Origin: Streptococcus chenjunshii
GTDB lineage: Bacteria > Bacillota > Bacilli > Lactobacillales > Streptococcaceae
DNA length: 64,000 nucleotides
Assembly: GCF_003086355.1 (NCBI RefSeq)
Contig: NZ_CP031733.1
Location: forward strand, 930,001-994,000
Direction: 5' to 3'
This document shows positions 9,035 to 18,590 of the stretch, in pieces (the first letter of the stretch is position 1; the number at the start of each line of letters is the position of its first letter). The notes under the pieces were generated by a model that was given only the letters and a program-made list of their open reading frames with translations, had not been told where the DNA came from and searched no databases. The position numbers and the translations under genes were made by a program.

Positions 9035-9066
9035 TTGAACTGACCGACAGCCAGCAGTCAGTTCAA
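9035..9066 (+). other. Intercistronic hairpin trpX-trpY
   Basis: TTGAACTGAC and GTCAGTTCAA form a perfect 10-bp stem with a 12-nt loop and no T tract. Such hairpins after a binding-protein gene often protect the upstream mRNA, giving more binding protein than permease. The role is inferred. Confidence 0.6.
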
Positions 9067-9089
9067 TGCTTAAAGGAGTTTATAGACAT

Positions 9090-9959
9090 ATGATTATCTC
9101 ATCCGTATCGCAGGGTCTGCTTTGGGGGATTCTGGGTTTAGGTATCTACCTGACTTTTCGTATTTTAAATTTTCCTGATATGACGACAGAGGGGTCTTTC
9201 CCTTTAGGCGGAGCAGTGGCTGTTACGCTTATGAACCACGGCAGCCATCCTATTCTGGCTACCTTAGCCGGTATGCTGGCCGGCTGTGCAGCGGGCTTAG
9301 TGACCGGACTGCTTTATACTAAGGGGAAGATTCCGACTATTTTAGCCGGTATTTTGGTGATGACTTCCTGCAATTCGATTATGCTGCTGATAATGCGCCG
9401 GGCCAATCTTGGCCTTTTGGATATCAGAACCATTCAGGATCTCCTGCCTTTCAGCAAAGATCTGAATTTGCTTGTCATTGGCTTTTTGACAGTTGTTCTA
9501 GTCATCGGTCTTTTAATCTATTTCCTCTATACGCACCTTGGCCAAGCTTATATTGCTACCGGTGATAATCCGGATATGGCAAAGAGTTTTGGTATCAATA
9601 CCGACCGGATGGAAGTCATGGGCTTAATTATTTCAAATGGGCTGATTGCCTTATCCGGTGCCTTGGTCAGTCAGCAGGACGGCTATGCCGATGTATCAAA
9701 AGGAATCGGTGTCATTGTTATCGGTCTGGCCAGCATTATCATCGGTGAAGTGCTTTATTCGACGGCTCTAACCCTATTGGAGCGCTTAATAGCTATTATT
9801 GTCGGATCTGTTCTTTATCAGTTCCTGATTGCCGGTGTTATTGCGCTTGGTTTCAACACCAATTACCTAAAACTGTTCAGTGCTCTTATTCTGGCGGTCT
9901 GTCTGATCATACCGGTTCTCAAAGATAAATTCTTCAAGGGGGTGACCTTGTCGCGATGA
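9090..9959 (+). CDS. trpY: Tryptophan-type ABC transporter permease
   Basis: 289-residue integral membrane protein with eight or nine hydrophobic segments, of the BPD_transp_2 (LivH/RbsC-like) permease type. The start ATG 9090 (MIISSVSQGLLWGILG) lies 12 nt after AAGGAG; an earlier ATG at 9066 would add eight residues but overlaps the hairpin arm and has no ribosome-binding site. Forms the channel for the substrate delivered by TrpX. Its stop overlaps the start of trpZ (ATGA). Confidence 0.85.
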   Translation: MIISSVSQGLLWGILGLGIYLTFRILNFPDMTTEGSFPLGGAVAVTLMNHGSHPILATLAGMLAGCAAGLVTGLLYTKGKIPTILAGILVMTSCNSIMLLIMRRANLGLLDIRTIQDLLPFSKDLNLLVIGFLTVVLVIGLLIYFLYTHLGQAYIATGDNPDMAKSFGINTDRMEVMGLIISNGLIALSGALVSQQDGYADVSKGIGVIVIGLASIIIGEVLYSTALTLLERLIAIIVGSVLYQFLIAGVIALGFNTNYLKLFSALILAVCLIIPVLKDKFFKGVTLSR

Positions 9960-10714
9960 AAGAAATTGTTCAGTTAAAAGCGGCGACTGTCCAAGTCAGC
10001 AATGGCTTTGCGGATGTCAAAACCATTCTTAATGATGTCAGCCTAACCATCTATGAACATGATTTTCTGACGATTTTGGGCGGCAACGGCGCCGGGAAGT
10101 CAACCCTGTTCAATGTGATTGCAGGGACACTTCCCCTAAGCAGCGGCAGTATTACAATTTTAGGTGAAGACGTTACTGCACTGCCTGCTGAAAAAAGGGC
10201 CAAGTACTTGGCGCGTGTCTTCCAGGATCCAAAAATGGGAACAGCACCTCGGATGACCGTTGCAGAAAATCTCCTCATTGCCCTCTACCGCGGGCAGAAA
10301 CGGGGACTGATCAGCCGAAAAATCCACAGTTATACTGAAAAATTCACAGATTTAGTCAGTCAAACCGGCAATGGACTGGAAAAGCACCTAAATACACCCA
10401 CCGGGCTTTTATCGGGCGGACAGCGTCAGGCCCTCAGCCTCTTGATGGCAACCCTGAAACGTCCTGAACTGCTGCTCCTTGATGAACATACAGCGGCTCT
10501 TGACCCTAAAACCAGTGTCGCTTTGATGGAGCTGACAGACAAATTTGTCGGGCAGCAGCAGCTGACCAGTCTGATGATTACCCACCATATGGAAGATGCC
10601 CTTAAATACGGCAACCGGCTGGTTGTCATGAAAGACGGCCGCATCATTCAGGACTTAAATCAGGAAGAAAAAGCTGAAATGCAGATTGCAGATTATTATC
10701 AGCTGTTTGACTAA
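9956..10714 (+). CDS. trpZ: Tryptophan-type ABC transporter ATP-binding protein
   Basis: 252 residues. Walker A is GGNGAGKST (about residue 42), the signature is LLSGGQRQALSL, and Walker B ends LLLLDEHTAALDP, followed by the H-loop in MITHHMEDAL. It powers uptake with TrpXY. Start and trpY stop overlap by 4 nt, so translation is coupled. A terminator hairpin follows at once, closing the operon. Confidence 0.87.
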   Translation: MKEIVQLKAATVQVSNGFADVKTILNDVSLTIYEHDFLTILGGNGAGKSTLFNVIAGTLPLSSGSITILGEDVTALPAEKRAKYLARVFQDPKMGTAPRMTVAENLLIALYRGQKRGLISRKIHSYTEKFTDLVSQTGNGLEKHLNTPTGLLSGGQRQALSLLMATLKRPELLLLDEHTAALDPKTSVALMELTDKFVGQQQLTSLMITHHMEDALKYGNRLVVMKDGRIIQDLNQEEKAEMQIADYYQLFD

Positions 10715-10726
10715 AAGGATTTAAAA

Positions 10727-10756
10727 GTGCGTTATTATCCAACAACGCATTTTTTG
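10727..10756 (+). terminator. Terminator of trpXYZ
   Basis: Stem TGCGTT/AACGCA with a 10-nt loop, followed by six Ts. Confidence 0.75.
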
Positions 10757-11174
10757 CTGCTAAACTAAAGGATGTCGCGAGCCAGTATAGTTAAGTTTCC
10801 TGAGTCGCAGCCTTTAAAAATTGCACTCTGACAGCGATTAAGATTTCTGGATTTTACTGTTGCTGTTGCCAGTATTTTTACTTCTTCCGCTTAAGCTATA
10901 TTTAAAACTCCGATAAAGCGGTAAACAGACAATGTATTTCAGCGGTTCATATGATCTGTTTAAAAGAGAACCGGATGATGACTAGGATAGTAAATAGGCA
11001 TGTACAATATTATGATAGGAATTGCTTTTACCGTTACCATATTTTACTCCTCTACAACTTAAGATATGCTTAAAAAGCAAATAATGCAACAGGATAATAA
11101 CCAAAGTTTTAGAATCTGTTACTATATTCGAAAAAGTGCTTTTAATCAAGTAATAATCAACTAAATCTTTTTTC
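10757..11174. other. Intergenic stretch without a convincing gene
   Basis: AT-rich DNA between the trpXYZ terminator and the next promoter. The only long frame is on the minus strand, with a TTG start and no ribosome-binding site; I do not consider it a gene. No RNA gene seen. Confidence 0.5.
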
Positions 11175-11203
11175 AAGACAAAAGAGTGGGCTGGTGGTAT
11201 AAT
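11175..11203 (+). promoter_or_regulatory. Promoter for ABC exporter
   Basis: AAGACA, 17-nt spacer, TATAAT with an extended TGG just before it. About 85 nt of leader precedes the start codon. Confidence 0.7.
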
Positions 11204-11292
11204 ATAACCGTTTCAAAAATTGAAAAAGGCTGTTTTTCTGGGGAAGGGAAACACCGTAAAAAGGCCTTCTTGTTATATTAGTGGAGAAAGTG

Positions 11293-13821
11293 ATGTTAGA
11301 ACTGCAGCAGATAACAAAAGTTTACCGGACAGGCGGCCAAGAGGTCTCTGCCCTTAAGGATATTAATCTGGCTTTTAGAGCCAGCGAGTTTGTTTCGGTT
11401 TTGGGTCAGTCCGGATCCGGAAAGACCACTCTGCTCAATATTATTGGTGGACTGGATCAGTACACGGCAGGCGACCTGCTGATCAACGGCAGGTCTACCA
11501 AGGCATTTAAGGACCGCGACTGGGACGCTTACCGCAACCATACCATCGGTTTTGTTTTTCAGTCCTATAATCTGATTTCCCATCAGACGGCTTTGAGCAA
11601 TGTTGAGATGGCACTGACCCTTTCCGGGGTCTCGAAAACTGAACGGCGCAGGCGTGCCATGGAAGTTTTAAGACATGTCGGCTTGGCAGAACAGGCCCAT
11701 AAGCGCCCCAACCAGATGTCGGGAGGTCAGATGCAGCGGGTTGCCATAGCCCGGGCCTTAGTGAATAACCCGGATATTCTGCTGGCCGACGAACCGACAG
11801 GGGCTTTAGATTCTGAAACGTCGGTGCAGATTATGGAACTGCTCAAAGACATCGCCAAAGACCGCTTGGTCATCATGGTGACGCACAATCCTGATTTAGC
11901 TGCGCGGTATTCGACCCGTATTATCAAGGTTTTGGACGGCCGTATTGTTGACGATTCTGATCCTTATAGCCAACAGGGCGCAAGCGGTCAGGTAGCTTTT
12001 AAGAAAACCAAAATGCGTTTTTGGACAGCTCTGGCTTTATCCTTTAACAACCTCCTGACGAAAAAGGGCAGAACTTTTCTGACTGCTTTTGCCGGCTCTA
12101 TTGGCATTATTGGAATCGCTCTGATTTTATCCCTGTCCAACGGTGTTCAGGATTATATTGATCAGGTGCAGGAAGATACGCTGGTAGCTTACCCTCTGTC
12201 TTTGAAAAAGGATGACAGCAATTCTCTGACCAGTCTTTTTTCAGCCAGAATGGAGGCATTGGAAGGCGGTAATGACCATTCCCAGTCGGGAGATGTCGGG
12301 GTCAACGCTGCTTTGGAAAATATGCTGCGCTCTGAAACAGCCGATAATGACCTAGAAACCTTTAAAAATTACTTAGAGAAGCACCGGAAAGAGTTTGAAG
12401 CGCTCACCAAGGATATTCACTATTCATATGACCTGTCTCCTCAGATTTATGCTGCCGATACTGCTGATGGGATTACTGCAGTTAACCCGTCAGATTTGGC
12501 TGAGAAGCTAGACACTAATAATGTTATGGTGAAAACAATGGCTGCCAATATGGACGTCTGGTCGGAAATCAGCAGCGACAAGGCAATGCTCAGTTCTCAG
12601 TATCAAATGGTTGCCGGACATCTGCCAAACAGTGCTGACGAAGTGATTCTTATGGTTGATGAGAATAACAATGTGAATGACTTAGTGCTCTACAGTCTGG
12701 GACTGAAAGATGCTGAAGAACTCAACCACCTGTCTAAGGAAACGGCGGATGATGAACAGACATACGCCTATGATGATTTACTGGGGCAGTCCTTTAAATT
12801 AGTTATCCAGTCAGATCTTTTCCAGAAAGAAAACGGTCTTTGGACAGACAAGTCATCGGATCAAGCCTATATGTCTGACCTCATTAATAAAGGAGAGGAT
12901 ATTACTATAGTCGGTATTGTTAAGCCGCAGGAAGGGACAGCTGATAATGCCTCCGTTGGCGGTATCGGTTATACTCAGGCTCTGACTAAGCATATTTCAG
13001 AAGCTGTTAAGGACAGCCAGATTGCTAAAGAACAGTTAGCAGATAAGGGGACAAATGTTTTTACCGGACAGGCTTTTTCAGCTGATGTGACTGCATTTTC
13101 ATCACAAAATCTAACGGATGAGCAAAGGATGGCACTGGCTGGAATGACTGCTGAAGAATTGGCAGCTTATGTATCCCAGTACAATCAAAACGCAGATGCC
13201 ACTTATGAGGATAATGCCAAAACGATTGGCATCATTGATCTGGAAGATCCGTCAAGTATTCATTTTTATGCCAGATCTTTTGAAGATAAGGAAAACTTAA
13301 AAGACTTGATTGATGATTATAACAGGCAGATGAAGAAAGCAGGCAAGGAAGCGCAGGTGATTTCTTATACAGATGATATTGCACTGGTTATGTCATCTGT
13401 CACAACGATGATTAATATGATAACCTATGTTTTAGTAGGCTTTGTGGCGATTTCCTTGGTTGTGTCCTCTATTATGATTGCCATTATTACCTATATTTCG
13501 GTTCTGGAACGGACTAAGGAAATCGGAATTCTGCGTGCTATGGGCGCATCGAAAAAAGATGTCCGCCGTATTTTTACTGCCGAAACAGCCATTGAAGGTG
13601 CAGTCTCCGGAGTAATGGGGATAGTGATTACCCTGCTTCTCAATCTTCCTATCAACAGCATTATCGAACAGATCACTGATGCAGCTAATATTTCCGTTCT
13701 GCCTGTCTGGGCAGGTGCGGTGCTGATTGCAGTTTCTATTCTTTTGACCGTTTTAGCCGGTGTTATTCCATCGCGCTTTGCGGCCAAGAAAGATCCGGTT
13801 GAAGCCTTGCACACAGAGTAG
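11293..13821 (+). CDS. MacB-like ABC transporter (fused ATPase and FtsX permease)
   Basis: 842 residues. N-terminal ATPase domain (about 1-225) with Walker A GQSGSGKTT, signature MSGGQMQRVA and Walker B ILLADEPTGALD. One membrane segment near 265-285 is followed by a large extracellular domain (about 290-695) and three C-terminal membrane segments, the MacB/FtsX topology. Such mechanotransmission ABC proteins do not move substrate through the membrane but act on extracytoplasmic molecules, for example peptides, toxins or lipoproteins. The start is ATG 11293 after GTGGAGAAAG. No sensor kinase lies beside it, so a bacitracin-type resistance role is not supported. Substrate unknown. Confidence 0.85.
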   Translation: MLELQQITKVYRTGGQEVSALKDINLAFRASEFVSVLGQSGSGKTTLLNIIGGLDQYTAGDLLINGRSTKAFKDRDWDAYRNHTIGFVFQSYNLISHQTALSNVEMALTLSGVSKTERRRRAMEVLRHVGLAEQAHKRPNQMSGGQMQRVAIARALVNNPDILLADEPTGALDSETSVQIMELLKDIAKDRLVIMVTHNPDLAARYSTRIIKVLDGRIVDDSDPYSQQGASGQVAFKKTKMRFWTALALSFNNLLTKKGRTFLTAFAGSIGIIGIALILSLSNGVQDYIDQVQEDTLVAYPLSLKKDDSNSLTSLFSARMEALEGGNDHSQSGDVGVNAALENMLRSETADNDLETFKNYLEKHRKEFEALTKDIHYSYDLSPQIYAADTADGITAVNPSDLAEKLDTNNVMVKTMAANMDVWSEISSDKAMLSSQYQMVAGHLPNSADEVILMVDENNNVNDLVLYSLGLKDAEELNHLSKETADDEQTYAYDDLLGQSFKLVIQSDLFQKENGLWTDKSSDQAYMSDLINKGEDITIVGIVKPQEGTADNASVGGIGYTQALTKHISEAVKDSQIAKEQLADKGTNVFTGQAFSADVTAFSSQNLTDEQRMALAGMTAEELAAYVSQYNQNADATYEDNAKTIGIIDLEDPSSIHFYARSFEDKENLKDLIDDYNRQMKKAGKEAQVISYTDDIALVMSSVTTMINMITYVLVGFVAISLVVSSIMIAIITYISVLERTKEIGILRAMGASKKDVRRIFTAETAIEGAVSGVMGIVITLLLNLPINSIIEQITDAANISVLPVWAGAVLIAVSILLTVLAGVIPSRFAAKKDPVEALHTE

Positions 13822-13935
13822 GGATAAGAAACGGTATATGAGAAAAATGTGATATCCCGCAGATCATCGCTTTTTCCGAATTTCCCAGTTTTTAGCGTAA
13901 TTCACTGGTTCCATCGTATCATAGTGCAACCTGTA

Positions 13936-14070
13936 AAGAAGAGAGTGGGATAAAAATCGCTCAATTGTCTTAACATGACGATTCCGATTTTATTGTCTCA
14001 CTTCCAATCAACCACTGCGCCAAGCTCATTTGTTTAAAAAAGTAAAACGAGGCAGGACTTTTGATATACT
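13936..14070 (-). repeat. Palindromic intergenic repeat, copy A (split by IS3 element)
   Basis: Read on the minus strand it matches the element at 36321-36563. It has GAGGCAGGACTTTTG at 14051-14065, preceded by TTTAAAAAAGTAAAA, and a second inverted pair (GTGGGATAAAAATCG with CGATTTTATTGTCTCAC). The partner arm of the GAGGCAGGAC stem is on the far side of the insertion sequence, ending about 15762 (TTTTGTCCGCCTC). The IS therefore sits in the hairpin loop. Confidence 0.65.
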
Positions 14071-14134
14071 CCCCTTATAGTAGTGGACAGTGAAAAAACA
14101 AAAAGTCACTAGAAACTATAGGAGGAGTTTTCGT

Positions 14135-14820
14135 ATGTCTAAAAAAGTCCAAAATCAGTAGAGGAAAAACTAGCCATTATTCAATGAGCTCTTAATCATG
14201 AACAGTCAGTTGAACAGTTAAGTCGATACTATCAAGTTGATTCCTCAACGATTAATAGATGGCTAACTCGTTATCAAAAATATGGTGTGACAGCTCTAAA
14301 AGACAGGCGAACATGGAAAAACTATTCTTATGTCCTAAAATATCAAGCCGTTCAAGATGACCTTTCTGGTAAAGGCTCTCTAAGGGATATTTGTTTAAGG
14401 TATGATATTTCCAGTAATGAGGTTCTCAGAAAGTGGATAAAGCGTTATACCAGTGGTGAAGACTTAACAACTACTAGTAAAGGAAAATCACAGATGAATC
14501 AAGGACGTAAAACCACTTTTGAAGAACGGGTCGAGATTGTTAACTTCACCATTGCTCACGAGAAAGATTATCAAGCTGCCATAGAGAAGTTTGGTGTTTC
14601 TTACCAACAGGTCTATTCTTGGGTACGGAAATTTGAGCAAGAAGGTCGTCAAGGACTGTTGGATAGACGAGGAAAGGGATTAGAAACAAAGCCTAACTTA
14701 AGCCCAGAAGAAAAACGCCAACTAAAAATCAAACAATTGGAAGAACGGAATCGATACTTAGAAATGGAGCTTGGTCTGCTAAAAAAGTTAGACGACATCA
14801 CTCGCAGAAAGCAACGATAA
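14135..14820 (+). pseudogene. IS3-family OrfA, frameshifted and stopped near its start
   Basis: The DNA-binding half of an IS3 transposase, with two helix-turn-helix units (around LRDICLRYDISS and AAIEKFGVSYQQVYSW) and a C-terminal leucine zipper-like segment. The expected ATG 14135 (MSKK) is followed by a lost A in the A6 run that shifts the frame, then by an in-frame TGA at 14185 within the expected sequence EEKLAIIQ-stop-ALNHEQ. The frame is open only from about 14188. Translation could restart at GTG 14287, giving 177 residues without the first helix-turn-helix. Probably inactive. Confidence 0.8.
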
Positions 14821-14882
14821 GACAGGGAAAATACTTAAGCCGATTTCAAGCGATTAAAGACTATCATGACGAAAGACCAGAT

Positions 14883-15701
14883 ATGTCTATCCAGTCTCTC
14901 TGCCGACTATCACAGGTATCACGGTCAGGTTATTACAAATGGCTTCATCACCAAGAGACAGCTTCAGAAAAAGAAACTATTAAGCTCATGGATAAGATAA
15001 ACGAACTGCATAGGCGCTATAATGGTATCTTGGGCTATCGTCGTATGACAGCTTTTATCAACCGTCAACTTGGAACCAATTACAACAAGAAGCGTATTCG
15101 TCGCCTGATGCGTATTCTAGGACTTAGCTCTGTCATTCGTCGCGTCAGACACTCTTGTACCAAAGCAGGTGAAAAGTTCTACACAGAAAACATTCTTAAC
15201 CGTGAGTTTACAGCCAGTGCCCCTAATCAGAAATGGTGTACAGATGTGACCTGCTTACAGTACGGTTTAGGAAAGAAAGCTTATTTAAGTGTGATCAAAG
15301 ACCTTTATGATGGCTCAATCATTGCCTATGAAATCAGTCAGCATAATGACAATCCACTGGTGATAAAGACCATTAAGAAAGCTTTAGTGCTAAATCCTGA
15401 TGCAACACCTTTACTGCATAGTGACCGTGGCAGTCAATATACCTCAAAGGAGTATCGTTATATTGTTAGACAGGCTGGTCTAACACTATCCATGTCACGG
15501 GTTGGAAAATGTATTGATAACGCTCCTATGGAAAGTTTTTGGGGACATTTCAAAACGGAGTCTTATGACTTGAAGACGTTCAAAACTTATGAGGAGTTAG
15601 TGACTGATGTCAAACGCTATATCCATTTTTACAATACTCAACGTTATCAAGCCAAACTAAACAACCTGACTCCTTTGGAATTCAGGAATCAGGTTGCTTA
15701 A
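14883..15701 (+). CDS. IS3-family transposase OrfB (DDE integrase domain)
   Basis: 272 residues from ATG 14883; the frame is open further upstream (KATIRQGKYLSRFQAIKDY), and in IS3 elements OrfB is made as an OrfAB fusion by -1 slippage, here at AAAAAAG (14781-14787). The DDE residues are visible in WCTDVTCLQ, LHSDRGSQYTS and MESFWGHFK, with the HTH_21 segment before them. The catalytic domain looks whole, but with orfA broken the element could move only if a transposase is supplied elsewhere. Confidence 0.88.
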   Translation: MSIQSLCRLSQVSRSGYYKWLHHQETASEKETIKLMDKINELHRRYNGILGYRRMTAFINRQLGTNYNKKRIRRLMRILGLSSVIRRVRHSCTKAGEKFYTENILNREFTASAPNQKWCTDVTCLQYGLGKKAYLSVIKDLYDGSIIAYEISQHNDNPLVIKTIKKALVLNPDATPLLHSDRGSQYTSKEYRYIVRQAGLTLSMSRVGKCIDNAPMESFWGHFKTESYDLKTFKTYEELVTDVKRYIHFYNTQRYQAKLNNLTPLEFRNQVA

Positions 15702-15913
15702 CATTTTTATTATTTCACTGTCTACTTGACAGGGAGCTGTTCATTTTGTCCGCCTCTTCTTTGTCTTTCTAATATCAGTACAATCAAATGCCTTAAAGAA
15801 CCTATTATTGAGTATTGAAAAAAGGAAATTGCCCTTTTCTGCAGGAAAGTTCAGCCAAGACCGGCTTTATACCGGAAAAAAATGAAAAAGTATGGTATAC
15901 TGTAAGAGATTGA

Positions 15914-15942
15914 TTGACAGTTTAAAAATGATTTATCATAAT
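15914..15942 (+). promoter_or_regulatory. Promoter for RNase J2 gene
   Basis: TTGACA, 17-nt spacer, CATAAT; the ribosome-binding site AAGGAG and ATG 15969 follow within 30 nt. Confidence 0.75.
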
Positions 15943-15968
15943 GATAAGTAAACAGATAAAGGAGTATC

Positions 15969-17627
15969 ATGACTGATATAAAAATTACTGCCCTGGGCGG
16001 TGTCCGTGAAAACGGGAAAAATTTCTACATAGCAGAAGTGAATGATTCAATTTTTGTGCTTGATACAGGACTGAAATATCCTGAAAATGAGCAGCTGGGG
16101 GTTGACTTTGTTGTCCCTAACTTGGATTATTTGATTGAAAATAAAAAGCGCGTGCAGGGGATCTTTTTGACCCATGGGCATGCGGACGCTATCGGTGCTC
16201 TGCCCTATTTGATTTCCGAAGTTAAAGCGCCTGTTTTTGGTTCTGAGCTGACGATTGAACTGGCTAAACTTTTTGTCAAAAACAATGGGCCGAAAAAATT
16301 CCGCAATTTCCATGTGGTGGACAGCAATACTGAAATCGAATTCGGCGATGCGGTGGTTTCCTTCTTTAAAACAACCCATTCTATTCCCGAAAGTCTGGGT
16401 ATCGTTGTCGGAACCGATAAAGGTAATATTGTCTATACCGGCGATTTTAAATTTGACCAAGCTGCCAGAGCTGCCTATAAGACAGATTTAGGACGCTTGT
16501 CTGAAATCGGGCGCGAAGGGGTGCTGGCGCTTCTTGCAGATTCCGCTAATGCCAGCAGCAAGGTGCAGACGGCCAGTGAGTCGGAAGTTGGCAAAGAGAT
16601 TGACAGCGTTATAGCAGAAGCTGAAGGCCGGGTCATTGTCGCGGCGGTAGCTTCCAACCTTGTCCGGATTCAGCAGGTGTTTGATTCGGCTGCTGATCAT
16701 GGCCGCCGTGTGGTTTTGACAGGCTTTGATGCGGAAAATATTGTTCGGACGGCTATTCGTCTGAAAAAACTGCGGATTGCTGATGAAAAACTGATTGTGA
16801 AGCCTAAGGATATCGGTAAATTCTCCGACCATGAACTGATTGTTCTGGAGGCCGGCCGTATGGGTGAGCCGATTAACAGTCTTGAAAAAATGACTGCCGG
16901 CCGCCACCGCTATGTGCAGATTAAAGAAGGCGACCTGGTTTATATTGTAACTACCCCAAGTATTGCTAAAGAAGCTGTAGTAGCCCGTGTGGAAAATTTG
17001 ATTTATAAAGCCGGCGGTTCAGTGAAGCTGATTACCCAAAACCTGCATGTTTCAGGACATGCCAATGCCCGCGATCTGCAGCTTCTCATGAATTTGCTTA
17101 AGCCTCAGTATCTTTTCCCGATTCAGGGCGAATACCGCGATTTGGCTGCTCATGCCGATTTGGCAGAAGAGATCGGCATGTTCCCAGAAAATATTTATAT
17201 TATGAAGCGAGGAGACATTATGGTTCTCGGCGATCAAGGTTTCCTGCATGAAGGCGGCGTGCCGGCAGGAGATGTCATGATTGACGGGAATGCGATTGGT
17301 GATGTAGGCAATATTGTCCTGCGTGACCGCAAGGTCCTTTCTGAAGACGGAATCTTTATTGTTGCTATCACGGTCAATAAAAAAGAGAAGAAGATTGTTT
17401 CCAAAGCTAGGGTTAATACACGCGGCTTTGTCTATATCAGGAAAAGCCGGGATATTCTCCGCGAAAGTGCGGAGCTCGTCAATACTACAGTGGCTGATTA
17501 TCTGGCCAAAGACAATTTTGACTGGAGCGAACTCAAGGGCAGTGTCCGCGATGAGGTCGGCCGCTTCCTGTTTGAACAGACCAAACGCCGGCCGGCTATT
17601 CTGCCGGTTGTTATGGAAGTGCGCTGA
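15969..17627 (+). CDS. rnjB: Ribonuclease J2
   Basis: 552 residues, metallo-beta-lactamase and beta-CASP domains, C-terminal RNase J domain. RNase J enzymes carry out 5'-3' exonuclease and endonuclease RNA decay and form J1/J2 complexes. The metal-site motif reads LTHGHADAIGALPY in place of HGHEDHIG, with two of the usual ligands replaced; this is the hallmark of streptococcal J2, which has weak or no activity alone and acts as partner of J1. Later motifs include SIPESLG, TGDFKFD and, in the beta-CASP region, HVSGHANARD. Own promoter and terminator. Confidence 0.92.
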   Translation: MTDIKITALGGVRENGKNFYIAEVNDSIFVLDTGLKYPENEQLGVDFVVPNLDYLIENKKRVQGIFLTHGHADAIGALPYLISEVKAPVFGSELTIELAKLFVKNNGPKKFRNFHVVDSNTEIEFGDAVVSFFKTTHSIPESLGIVVGTDKGNIVYTGDFKFDQAARAAYKTDLGRLSEIGREGVLALLADSANASSKVQTASESEVGKEIDSVIAEAEGRVIVAAVASNLVRIQQVFDSAADHGRRVVLTGFDAENIVRTAIRLKKLRIADEKLIVKPKDIGKFSDHELIVLEAGRMGEPINSLEKMTAGRHRYVQIKEGDLVYIVTTPSIAKEAVVARVENLIYKAGGSVKLITQNLHVSGHANARDLQLLMNLLKPQYLFPIQGEYRDLAAHADLAEEIGMFPENIYIMKRGDIMVLGDQGFLHEGGVPAGDVMIDGNAIGDVGNIVLRDRKVLSEDGIFIVAITVNKKEKKIVSKARVNTRGFVYIRKSRDILRESAELVNTTVADYLAKDNFDWSELKGSVRDEVGRFLFEQTKRRPAILPVVMEVR

Positions 17628-17645
17628 GTTTTGACAAAAGATAAT

Positions 17646-17676
17646 GAGAGGCTTGGAAAGTGTTTCCGGGCCTCTC
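17646..17676 (+). terminator. Terminator after rnjB
   Basis: GAGAGGC/GCCTCTC stem, loop of about 17 nt that itself can pair (GGAAAGTGTTTCC), weak T tract after it. Confidence 0.55.
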
Positions 17677-17707
17677 TTAGAATACTTAAGAAAGAGAGGA
17701 AATGATG

Positions 17708-18499
17708 ATGGCTTTTTTGCAAATTGAATACCATTCACAAGCTCTGGCGATGGAGCGGCGGGTCAATGTGATTTATCCTGACGCTGCCGAACTGTCTGAG
17801 ACGGAAGCGAAAGATAGCGATATCCCTGTTCTGTACTTACTGCATGGGATGGGCGGCAATGAGAATTCCTGGCAGAAACGGACGAATATTGAGCGGCTTC
17901 TGCGGCATACAAATTTGATTGTGGTGATGCCGTCTACTGATTTGGGCTGGTACACCGATACTGCTTACGGCATGCCCTACTTTACAGCTATTGCTGAGGA
18001 GCTGCCGCAGATTTTACAGCGTTTCTTCCCGAATATGAGCAGAAAACGAGAAAAGACATTTATAGCGGGGCTTTCTATGGGCGGCTATGGTGCCTACAAA
18101 ATTGCTCTGGCTACAGATAAGTTTTCTCATGCTGCTTCTTTTTCCGGTGCCCTTGGCCTTGGCCTGGAAGGCCAGGAACTGACTGAAAACCTTGAAAGTA
18201 AACGCGGATACTGGGAAGGTGTTTTTGGAGACTTGGAAGCAGAAGAGGTATCTGAACATTTCCTCACTCGGATCGCTGAACATTCTGATAAAAAGACAAA
18301 ATTTTATGCTTGGTGCGGCTACGAAGATTATCTTTATCAATCCAATGAAAGAGCAGTAAAAGAGCTGACCGCGCTCGGCCTCGATATCGACTATCATACC
18401 AGTCATGGGAAGCATGAATGGTACTACTGGAACCAGCAGCTGGAAAAACTTTTTGACTGGCTGCCCATCCATTATGTTAAAGAAGAAAGGCTGAGCTGA
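17708..18499 (+). CDS. estA: Esterase (tributyrin esterase EstA-like alpha/beta hydrolase)
   Basis: 263 residues, esterase D family. The nucleophile serine is in the elbow [11 protein letters not shown], the oxyanion region in [13 protein letters not shown], and the catalytic histidine probably in GKHEWYYW near the C-terminus. It has no signal peptide, so it is cytoplasmic. Family members hydrolyse short-chain acyl esters, and the pneumococcal homologue also deacetylates sugars. Three ATGs lie in series (17702, 17705, 17708); the last leaves the best 8-nt spacing to GAGG and gives the conserved [10 protein letters not shown] start. Confidence 0.85.
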   Translation: MAFLQIEYHSQALAMERRVNVIYPDAAELSETEAKDSDIPVLYLLHGMGGNENSWQKRTNIERLLRHTNLIVVMPSTDLGWYTDTAYGMPYFTAIAEELPQILQRFFPNMSRKREKTFIAGLSMGGYGAYKIALATDKFSHAASFSGALGLGLEGQELTENLESKRGYWEGVFGDLEAEEVSEHFLTRIAEHSDKKTKFYAWCGYEDYLYQSNERAVKELTALGLDIDYHTSHGKHEWYYWNQQLEKLFDWLPIHYVKEERLS

Positions 18500-18544
18500 A
18501 AATTACCATTAGGTGACTTTTTGATGACAATCCAATGAAAACGG

Positions 18545-18573
18545 TTTACAAAAAAATCTAAAAAAGGTATGAT
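18545..18573 (+). promoter_or_regulatory. Promoter for lipoprotein gene
   Basis: TTTACA, 17-nt spacer, TATGAT. A copy of the modular repeat lies between it and the gene, so the repeat would be in the transcript leader. Confidence 0.65.
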
Positions 18574-18590
18574 GAAACCATCTTAGTAAC

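Larger units (their letters stand above)
14081..15730 (+). mobile_element. IS3-family insertion sequence (IS150/IS861-like), damaged
   Basis: About 1.65 kb with imperfect terminal inverted repeats: the left end holds GGACAGTGAAA and the right end, reversed, AGTAGACAGTGAAA. It holds orfA and a DDE orfB in the normal staggered layout with an A6G slip site. orfA has lost its start region. Exact ends and a target duplication could not be fixed, because the outer bases of the two ends differ. Confidence 0.8.

Noticed and set aside
10982..11176. Minus-strand frame of 64 codons with YGNGK, recalling the class IIa bacteriocin motif YGNGV.
   Set aside because: TTG start, no ribosome-binding site, no double-glycine leader, no paired cysteines, no immunity or export genes nearby. 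Taken as chance.
11293..13821. Bacitracin/antimicrobial-peptide resistance module (BceAB).
   Set aside because: ATPase and permease are fused, topology is that of MacB with one plus three membrane segments, and no two-component system lies beside it.
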